This document shows, piece after piece, positions 58,617-64,000 of a stretch of 64,000 nucleotides of DNA; within the stretch, counting starts at the first letter, position 1, and each line of letters opens with the position of its first letter. Source of the DNA: Ruminococcus sp. (GTDB lineage Bacteria; Bacillota; Clostridia; Lachnospirales; Lachnospiraceae). The position numbers were made by a program, and so were the translations under genes. The notes below the pieces were generated by a model that was not told the origin of the DNA, searched no databases, and worked only from the letters and a program-made list of their open reading frames with translations. The stretch lies in the NCBI GenBank assembly GCA_013911065.1, contig JACERV010000005.1, positions 1 to 64,000 on the forward strand, in the 5' to 3' direction.

Positions 58617-58653
58617 CAAAAAAAGAACATCCTGTTCAGAATGTTCTTTTTTG
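58617..58653. terminator. Bidirectional hairpin between the two surface-protein genes
   Basis: AAAAGAACAT and ATGTTCTTTT form a perfect 10-pair stem with a 10-base loop, flanked by A and T runs on both sides. On the minus strand it follows the 58696-59310 gene and lies about 30 bases before the SpaA-type gene, whose ribosome site (AAGGAG) is between. Confidence 0.75.
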
Positions 58654-58695
58654 AATAGTCACGATTATTCAGTTCCATTTATTGGCGAGCCCTCA

Positions 58696-59310
58696 TTAAT
58701 CAAATAGACCTCCTTCGCCACCTGCCGCATAACCGTCACCTCCCCATGGACTTTCACCAACATATTCAAACTCGCCAGAATCTATTGTCACGCTATTTCC
58801 ACCACTCGGCGCAGGAGATGGCTCTGTATAAACTGGTTCTGGCACAGGTTCCGGGACAGGCGCAGGTACTGGCTCTGGAGCAGGCTCAGGTTCTGACTCT
58901 ACTGACGCGGGTGTACTCTCATTAGCAACCGTTGCTCCATTGTTTGTGGTCTGGGTACTTTCAGAAGCCTGTGCTGCCGCCGTAACTTCTTTTTTATTTT
59001 CTACTGTTTTAGTTGTATCTACGGTACTCTTCTCCTGCTTTGCATCATTCGTATTATCTGCCTTTTTCGTCTTATCTGTAGCAGCTGCAGATGTTGCTGA
59101 TTTGTTCTCTAATTTTTTTTCTTTTTGCTTGGATTCCTTCTTATTTACTTTAGATTTATCCGAAGCCTGGACTGTCTCCATCTTTTTTACATCTCCAGTA
59201 CCCATTTGAATCACGCCCACAACTGCGACTAACAGGACAACAGCAGCAAGTGATGTAACTAATACAATCTTTTTGTGTGTACCTATAAAATTTTTCAACT
59301 TGTCATTCAT
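58696..59310 (-). CDS. Secreted or membrane-anchored Lys/Thr- and Pro/Glu-rich protein
   Basis: The 204-aa protein has one membrane helix near the start (KIVLVTSLAAVVLLVAVVGV, residues 14-33). A disordered charged region (35-130, Lys/Thr/Asn/Ala) and a Pro-Glu-Pro tract (PEPAPEPVPAPVPEPVPEPV) follow. It ends in a Gly-rich tail (GGDGYAAGGEGGLFD). It looks like a wall-spanning stalk. It is the first gene of the long minus-strand row, with GGAGG eight bases before the start. No family is recognised; low-complexity sequence limits any comparison. Confidence 0.7.
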   Translation of the reverse strand: MNDKLKNFIGTHKKIVLVTSLAAVVLLVAVVGVIQMGTGDVKKMETVQASDKSKVNKKESKQKEKKLENKSATSAAATDKTKKADNTNDAKQEKSTVDTTKTVENKKEVTAAAQASESTQTTNNGATVANESTPASVESEPEPAPEPVPAPVPEPVPEPVYTEPSPAPSGGNSVTIDSGEFEYVGESPWGGDGYAAGGEGGLFD

Positions 59311-59540
59311 TACATTTACCTCCCTTATATTTATCTTTTAAATAATCCGTTTTTTCCAGAACTATTATATTTATTTTAATAACTATATTCTATCACACCC
59401 AAATTGGAAAATCTAGGTAAACTTAAATCATCTCAGGTAATTTTATTATGATTGTTATGAGATTTCCTTGTTGTCTTGAAGGAATCAAAAACATTCGACA
59501 TGTCACGAAGTACAACATATTAAAAAGTTGTAAAAATATT

Positions 59541-59839
59541 TTATCTTCGGAGTGCTCTTTTCTGTCTAACCGGAGTGTTTTTTCTAACCGATTCTGGTTC
59601 CTGTGAAACTCTCAATGTATTTGTCTGACTGCCAGACCCCTTAGTTTCTCCTGTTTCTTTGCATTCGCTGAAATCCCTGCATTCGTTTATTATGCCCGAT
59701 TTCCCCGTTCCCTTTATACATAATGATACCCATTCTTTTCCTTCAGAATCCTTTTCTGTCTCACTGGTTTTTATTGCCTGTAAATCCCCCCCCTTGTTTC
59801 ACTTGGTTTTTCCTTATTAATAAGGTGAGCTTTATTCAT
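59541..59839 (-). pseudogene. Small gene split by a run of eight G (frameshift or phase variation)
   Basis: From ATG 59839 (AGGA eight bases before) the frame reads MNKAHLINKEKPSETRGG and then stops soon after a run of eight G (59786-59793 as C on the plus strand). One extra G would join it to an 83-codon open stretch that contains DLQAIKTSETEKDSEGKEWV, KGTGKSGIINECRDFSECKE and a basic tail VRQKRALRR with TAA at 59541. With nine G the product would be 99 aa. A GTG at 59802 would read the same stretch with seven G. The run could be a switch, a mutation or a sequencing slip. Confidence 0.5.
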
Positions 59840-60578
59840 GCATATTTTCCTATTGCAATAAAAAAAGCAAGCATACAATGCTCACTTAGTTAATTATCTC
59901 CTATTTGTTTCCCTATTCCACATAAATATTCAACTCCCCAACAGGAAGAGATGTACGATAAAGCCCCTGAAAGTTATCCGGATCTATACCTTAGCTATCC
60001 CACTTTCGTTTAAATCTAATTTTCTAATTATATTATATCACCTTGAAAAATCACTGTAAATGTTAAAACATGTGCAGTTATGTGCAATTTCTCCACTTTT
60101 TCGAGCAGATTCTTATTCCACTTTATATTCCTGTAGTTTTATTTTTGTGGAATTACAAGTACGTAATTTATCCATTTAATTGTGTAAATTCTGGAACCCG
60201 CACAATGTGAATATGATATAAATACATACTTTAAGCAATAGAGCAGCTCTTAAAAGATTGCGTTGTAGGTCAATTCGTTTCATTGATATGATTTAAACAA
60301 ACGCCAATAATGGCCTCGCCTTAAATATAAAGTATTTATAGAACTTATCTTTTTATTGTAATTGGCAGAAATGCAGATTGATTAAGATTACACCTATTTT
60401 TATGGATGTGAACGATTAGACCAACTTGCTTAACCGGCGAAGCCGGCCGTCAGTTTTTTATAGAAGATTGTATTTATATTTATAAGAATGAATATAATAG
60501 ATATAATATACAGGCCTTTAATTTCACTTTAAACCCCTGTAAACACGCGCTTTTCTTAGGTTTTCACCTAGCATAAAT

Positions 60579-60692
60579 TTAGACTGGTTAGTACGGTTTT
60601 TATCAGTCTTTTTAGACTATTTAATCCCGGCATCGGGAAAAATAACAGCAGAATTAGACTGGAAAAATTATCAAATACACAAATTTAGACTG
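60579..60692 (+). repeat. Four TTAGACT(G/A) direct repeats (iteron-like)
   Basis: TTAGACTG occurs at 60579, 60654 and 60685, and TTAGACTA at 60612. Two copies share the longer word AAATTTAGACTG, and an inverted AGTCT precedes the second copy. Spacing (33, 42 and 31 bases) is near whole helical turns in two of the three gaps. They lie just beyond the 3' end of a winged-helix, initiator-like gene. An origin or operator is possible. Confidence 0.5.
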
Positions 60693-60702
60693 CTTTATAT
60701 AT

Positions 60703-60740
60703 AAAATCTCCGGGAAAATCATTGTTTTCCCGGAGATTTT
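60703..60740. terminator. Strong 16-pair hairpin after the replication-like gene
   Basis: AAAATCTCCGGGAAAA and TTTTCCCGGAGATTTT form a perfect 16-pair stem with a six-base loop. It lies about 100 bases after the stop of the 60842-61684 gene on the minus strand and would stop transcription in either direction. Confidence 0.8.
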
Positions 60741-60841
60741 ACGAACCAAATGTCCTATTTTCTTTTATTTACTCTCATAGTTCATATTTAGCGATTTGAG
60801 CCATTTTCTTTTGTACGCTAACTAACCCTCAAATACATCAT

Positions 60842-61684
60842 CTATGATGCATATGAAGGCAATTCAAGCGCTTCTCGTATCAATTTATGTACATAATCAG
60901 GTCTTAGGGTCCTGTCATCTTTCTTTATCAGCCTTACACTGCTGTCAATGCAGCCGGCCAGGACAAGAAGCATGTCCGCCGTGCCACCAACTTCTTGTCG
61001 GTACTGCTGGATTAGCTTTGCTGTATCCTGTATTGCCTGTATATCATATCGGATGTGACGGCGCTGACACTCCTTCTTTACCAAGTGGTCAAAATGCTGC
61101 AGCTCTTGGGATCTCCTGTTATCATCTTTAAAGACTGTATGCAGATATGTAATGAAGTACTTCCCATCCTTAATGCCTATAGAAAAGAGTTTTCTTAAAT
61201 GATGCAGATAACTCCGTATCACTCTTTTTGTTACACCCAGCATCCGGCAGTACTTCTTAAAGAAATTTTCCTTTGGCTTTTGATAACTGGATGCATTTTC
61301 ATGAGTGATCTTTAGGAACTCCAGAGCCAGGAACTTTTCTTTTGCCTTAAGCTCAAGAAATTTGGTTGCCCGGAAGATTCTTCTGTTTAACTTGATGTAT
61401 CCTTGTTTAAAGCTTTCCTGGGTTGGAAATTCATTCCCCAGGATACGGATATCGTAATCGATCTCACTGTTTTTTTGGTATGAAATCACACCTTTCTCTA
61501 CAAGACCTGCCAGGGCATTGTAGAAAGATTGTTTACACATACCGGTATTTTTTATGACATCACGATAATATACTCCTTCTACGCAGCCCATCCGGTCCTG
61601 AAAACGGCCGATATATAGAAAGAGATCCCATTCTGTCTTTGTTAAATTGGCAAGATTTATAATAAGATTGTACTTAATCCTCAT
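60842..61684 (-). CDS. Winged-helix replication-initiator-like protein
   Basis: The 280-aa protein has an N-terminal winged-helix segment (LTKTEWDLFLYIGRFQDRMG, VYYRDVIKNTGMCKQSFYNA, LAGLVEKGVISYQK). A basic middle region follows with a second helix-turn-helix-like part (KKYCRMLGVTKRVIRSYLHHLRKLF), then a helical C-terminus. This resembles initiators or regulators of clostridial conjugative elements rather than any enzyme. The ATG at 61684 follows GGAGGAAAAGGAAACGG; an upstream frame extension of 13 codons is poorer. Repeats and a terminator lie downstream. Assignment as initiator is inference. Confidence 0.5.
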   Translation of the reverse strand: MRIKYNLIINLANLTKTEWDLFLYIGRFQDRMGCVEGVYYRDVIKNTGMCKQSFYNALAGLVEKGVISYQKNSEIDYDIRILGNEFPTQESFKQGYIKLNRRIFRATKFLELKAKEKFLALEFLKITHENASSYQKPKENFFKKYCRMLGVTKRVIRSYLHHLRKLFSIGIKDGKYFITYLHTVFKDDNRRSQELQHFDHLVKKECQRRHIRYDIQAIQDTAKLIQQYRQEVGGTADMLLVLAGCIDSSVRLIKKDDRTLRPDYVHKLIREALELPSYAS

Positions 61685-61792
61685 CCGTTTCCTTTTCCTC
61701 CAACTTGCAATGTTGAATCGCACTTTAAGATTTATTTGTCCTGAAGCATATAGAAATCATCATGCTACGAAACCTTGTATTATATTTTCATC

Positions 61793-62224
61793 TTACCCTT
61801 CTAGTAAAAATTGTTGTTGCTCCAATTTCTGATATATTGTCTGTCCACCCGGTATCTCGATATATGGCAAGAAAATTTCCTGCATTGTCACCATTTCTAT
61901 GTCTAATAGTGCCATCTGTGCTTGTATCCAGTCTTTTAGGATCCTCCATGCAACCCGTTCAGCTTGTTCTCTAGTTGCCTTGATCTTACTTCTCGGGCTA
62001 TTCTTTTTCTCACGCTGCAGAACCTTCAAACACTGTTCTGTCTTAACAGGAAGCCTGATGGGAATTTGCTGAAATCCTGTGTCAATCAAAAATGACAAAG
62101 CAGAAATAGATTCACCATCATAGTTTTTCATAATGGACTTCGCTTTATGGCTTACGAGTATCTTTTCTATTTCTGATACCGTCTTAAAAGGATCTACCGT
62201 GGTTGTATAATTTAGAATTGCCAT
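61793..62224 (-). CDS. Conserved mobile-element protein, unknown function
   Basis: The product (143 aa) begins MAILNYTTTVDPFKTVSEIE and contains ERVAWRILKDWIQAQMALLDIEM, ending YQKLEQQQFLLEG. I recall the same text (MAILNYTT..D..KT..EI...L; RVAWRI.KDWIEAQMAL) in many phage and integrative-element proteins of Firmicutes, where no function is established. It is soluble, and the ribosome site is AGGAG. A perfect palindrome lies 29 bases upstream. Confidence 0.65.
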   Translation of the reverse strand: MAILNYTTTVDPFKTVSEIEKILVSHKAKSIMKNYDGESISALSFLIDTGFQQIPIRLPVKTEQCLKVLQREKKNSPRSKIKATREQAERVAWRILKDWIQAQMALLDIEMVTMQEIFLPYIEIPGGQTIYQKLEQQQFLLEG

Positions 62225-62252
62225 CTCTATCTCCTAACTTTTAATATTATTT

Positions 62253-62269
62253 GTACCGGAATCCGGTAC
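62253..62269. promoter_or_regulatory. Perfect palindrome GTACCGGAATCCGGTAC, operator-like
   Basis: Eight pairs around a single central base, 29 bases before the start of the 61793-62224 gene and 16 bases after the stop of the next gene upstream. No T-run follows on the minus strand, so a protein-binding site fits better than a terminator. Confidence 0.45.
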
Positions 62270-62284
62270 GAAAACTTTATCCCG

Positions 62285-62488
62285 TCAAATTACCCTTTGA
62301 CTATTGCATCTCAATGTTAGATATTCAGCCAAACTCATATGTGCTATTTTGTTTTTAGTCATATGCCTTGGTTGATACGGCATCCTAGACATCCATTCCT
62401 TTGCACGCTCATCCGATTTAACAGACATTACATTTAGTCCTGCTTTTCTTACATCTTCTGCTTTTCTCTTAGCTCTTTCTCGATTCAA
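62285..62488 (-). CDS. Small basic protein, unknown
   Basis: The start is TTG at 62488 with AAGGAG nine bases before it. The 67-aa product is strongly basic (NRERAKRKAEDVRKAGLNVM, RMPYQPRHMTKNKIA) and soluble. It lies between two other small genes on the same strand. A DNA-binding role is possible from charge alone; no family is known to me. Confidence 0.5.
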   Translation of the reverse strand: MNRERAKRKAEDVRKAGLNVMSVKSDERAKEWMSRMPYQPRHMTKNKIAHMSLAEYLTLRCNSQRVI

Positions 62489-62520
62489 CTTATTACTCCT
62501 TTCTGATAAATTTTAATTTT

Positions 62521-62691
62521 TTACATGTATTGGGTTGCATAATAAATCACATATATCCAACCAAGCACCCCATGCAATATAGCCCACGAGATCGAATGCC
62601 ACGCTGTCCATGAGATTGTAATAGCTAATGCACAACCGAATGTAATCCCCGAACGTACCGAACTTGAGCTTTTAATTTTCTTCTCTTCCAT
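62521..62691 (-). CDS. Small membrane protein (56 aa)
   Basis: ATG 62691 follows AAGGATAGTGG. The product reads MEEKKIKSSSSVRSGITFGC, ALAITISWTAWHSISWAILH and GVLGWIYVIYYATQYM: a charged head and two membrane helices rich in tryptophan. Similar short proteins (FGCALAxxISWTxWHSIxWAIxHG) are, to my recollection, common in Firmicutes genomes and mobile DNA, with unknown role. Conserved-looking Trp and His positions suggest real selection. Confidence 0.6.
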   Translation of the reverse strand: MEEKKIKSSSSVRSGITFGCALAITISWTAWHSISWAILHGVLGWIYVIYYATQYM

Positions 62692-62811
62692 ATTTCCACT
62701 ATCCTTTCAGTGATTAAATATCAATTTAGAAATTTATATTGGCCAATATCTTCTGCAGTCTGTGCTTTTATTTTCCTCAAAGTGTTTGATATCATAATTT
62801 TCATTTCTCTT

Positions 62812-63480
62812 TCATTTAATGTTATTTTTATAATCATTGGCTAGATGTATGAACATTGATTGATATTTTTGTGTATACATTACATAAGAAAACCTCATTC
62901 TATAGTTACCCAAAACACACCCCAAAATTTTTTCATAACAGCTATCATCAAAATGACGTCTAATTGTTTTTTCTATAAGACGGTAGTACTCATCTCTAAT
63001 ATATAATTCGTGGCCGTAAGGATAAATTGTACGTTCATCTTTATCTTTCAGTCGCATAGTTTCATCTAGCACGCTCCAACCATAGTCAAATATACTAATA
63101 TTATTTAAAATGTCATTGTTAAAATCGTTTATCAAAGAATCATCAATTATAATAACTTTATCAATCAGAAGTTCACATATAATCAATGAGTAAAATAATA
63201 CAACAACATTCAAAAATGAAATAGTAGCTGGATTGTGTTCTTTTAAATATGGTATACCCTTGTCTTGTATAAATGTAATATCATATGCAGACATATATTT
63301 TAACAACACATCATACATTTTCAAATCATGATACGTTAATATGTAAGGATGTTTTCTTTCCAATTGTTCTCCTGATTCATTTAATAAATCCCCAATCATT
63401 GTTTTAATTTTATACAAATCATTAGATTCTTGAAATTCTATGACCTTAAACTTTCTTAAAACTTCAATCAACTTTTCCAT
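62812..63480 (-). CDS. Unknown 222-aa protein
   Basis: This AT-rich gene encodes a soluble, mainly helical protein (MEKLIEVLRKFKVIEFQESN...). A central hydrophobic stretch FLNVVVLFYSLIICELLIDK may be a buried helix or a membrane segment, and the tail contains YRMRFSYVMYTQKYQSMFIH. No motif is recognised. The start has GGGAACAATCT, a weak site. A small gene lies 52 bases upstream on the same strand, and the two may form an immunity- or toxin-type pair, which is speculation. Confidence 0.5.
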   Translation of the reverse strand: MEKLIEVLRKFKVIEFQESNDLYKIKTMIGDLLNESGEQLERKHPYILTYHDLKMYDVLLKYMSAYDITFIQDKGIPYLKEHNPATISFLNVVVLFYSLIICELLIDKVIIIDDSLINDFNNDILNNISIFDYGWSVLDETMRLKDKDERTIYPYGHELYIRDEYYRLIEKTIRRHFDDSCYEKILGCVLGNYRMRFSYVMYTQKYQSMFIHLANDYKNNIK

Positions 63481-63532
63481 AGATTGTTCCCTTTCTCAAT
63501 ATTAAACATATCTTGTCTTTCTTCTTATATCC

Positions 63533-63736
63533 CTAAGCAAGTTGAATAACCCACTTATCTAACACTCTTTTTACATATGGTTCTGTAGGATCTGCCAAGT
63601 CATAAAATTCTTTTTTCATATCACCGAGGGTATTATAGCAACAAAATAAACTTAAGCATTCATCTGGTATAGACTGACCAAATTCCTGTTCAATGTCCTT
63701 CTTATGTTCTATTGCCCACAATTCCATATCTTTCAT
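63533..63736 (-). CDS. Small protein, unknown (67 aa)
   Basis: The product reads MKDMELWAIEHKKDIEQEFG and contains SIPDECLSLFCCYNTLGDMK, with three cysteines. It is soluble and acidic. It is followed by the 222-aa gene and preceded by another small gene, all on the minus strand. The start context (GTGAGGATAACAGC) is fair. Function unknown. Confidence 0.45.
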   Translation of the reverse strand: MKDMELWAIEHKKDIEQEFGQSIPDECLSLFCCYNTLGDMKKEFYDLADPTEPYVKRVLDKWVIQLA

Positions 63737-63788
63737 GCTGTTATCCTCACTTATTCTTCCTCAAATAGGCCAACACCGTATGGCCATG

Positions 63789-63968
63789 TTATCCGTTCTT
63801 TTTTCTCCCAAATTTCAGTTTAAAACTTTCAAACTCATTTTCTTCCTCGTCAGTAATAGTCCCATTGGCTTTTTTTTCTTCAAGAATTTCTATCCTTTCA
63901 ATCTCTTTTTCGTTTGGGGGTGTATAAGTTCTACTGTTCTCTGGTAAATCTCTCAAATTAACGAACAT
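63789..63968 (-). CDS. Small charged protein (59 aa)
   Basis: ATG 63968 follows AGGGG at five bases. The product reads MFVNLRDLPENSRTYTPPNE, then KEIERIEILEEKKANGTITD and a charged helix ending FGRKKNG. It is acidic, helical and soluble. It lies at the very edge of the window, upstream of two other small genes on the same strand. No family recognised. Confidence 0.5.
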   Translation of the reverse strand: MFVNLRDLPENSRTYTPPNEKEIERIEILEEKKANGTITDEEENEFESFKLKFGRKKNG

Positions 63969-64000
63969 TATCCCCTGTAAGGGAGTTCCCTCAAAACAGG

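Larger units (their letters stand above)
59840..60841. other. 1-kb untranslated region with repeats and hairpins
   Basis: No gene is supported between the split ORF and the replication-like gene. It holds a CCGGC-GAA-GCCGG hairpin (60434-60446), a CCCG-GCAT-CGGG hairpin (about 60627-60638), four TTAGACT direct repeats (60579-60692) and a strong terminator (60703-60740). An origin or regulatory region of the element is likely. Confidence 0.5.

Noticed and set aside
5230-64000. Search for integrase, serine recombinase, excisionase, reverse transcriptase or CRISPR genes
   Set aside because: None of the visible proteins carries their motifs, so the element type (ICE or plasmid) cannot be fixed from this window.

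Overview
The window looks like low-GC Firmicutes DNA, most likely a spore-forming Lachnospiraceae. The support is purine-rich AGGAGG ribosome sites, TTG and GTG starts, an adjacent dpaA-dpaB pair for spore dipicolinate, clostridial ChW repeats, and a GAAC-N4-GTTC LexA box. The left 5.2 kb reads as chromosome: the right end of an IS3-family element that cuts a RhuM-like gene, a GMP synthase whose glutaminase domain has lost its active site, dpaA-dpaB, and an asparagine synthase (asnB) that stops abruptly inside its synthetase domain.

From about 5.2 kb to the right edge the DNA is mobile or accessory. The junction (5.2-5.77 kb) is a patchwork of a decayed IS256-family transposase, an unidentified gene end and a tRNA 3'-end fragment. 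Then comes a cargo block (5.8-20.2 kb): a 1339-residue NACHT-LRR-TPR protein of the immune-receptor type, a C5 cytosine DNA methyltransferase next to two restriction-nuclease-like genes, and an SOS module (HMCES/YedK, a Y-family polymerase with a LexA box, small partner genes and a PLD-like protein).

From 59.3 kb leftwards to 20.5 kb almost every gene lies on the minus strand, in one long transfer region. In order of transcription: a surface Pro/Glu-rich protein, an SpaA/Cna-B adhesin, membrane proteins, a Maff2/VirB2-like subunit, VirB6-like, PrgI, VirB4, a CHAP plus lysozyme wall hydrolase, accessory proteins, ArdC antirestriction, a candidate oriT, two small relaxosome proteins, a HipA-like kinase, topoisomerase III, a MOBP-type relaxase, the VirD4/TraG coupling protein, a DUF3801 protein and a double SpoVG-like protein. 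This is a type IV secretion conjugation system of the ICE/large-plasmid type. It runs directly into a compact Tad-like pilus cluster: a CpaF ATPase, a TadB-TadC fusion, four tiny Flp-like peptides with almost no leader, pseudopilin-like proteins and a 1725-residue beta-helix surface protein whose start overlaps the stop of the gene before it. Conjugation apparatus and adhesive pilus therefore seem to travel together.

The right end (59.5-64 kb) holds a small gene split by a run of eight G, a large untranslated region with direct repeats and hairpins, a replication-initiator-like winged-helix protein and several small unknown genes. No integrase, excisionase or partition gene was seen, so the other end of the element lies beyond the window. 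All functions come from reading motifs; no database search was possible.
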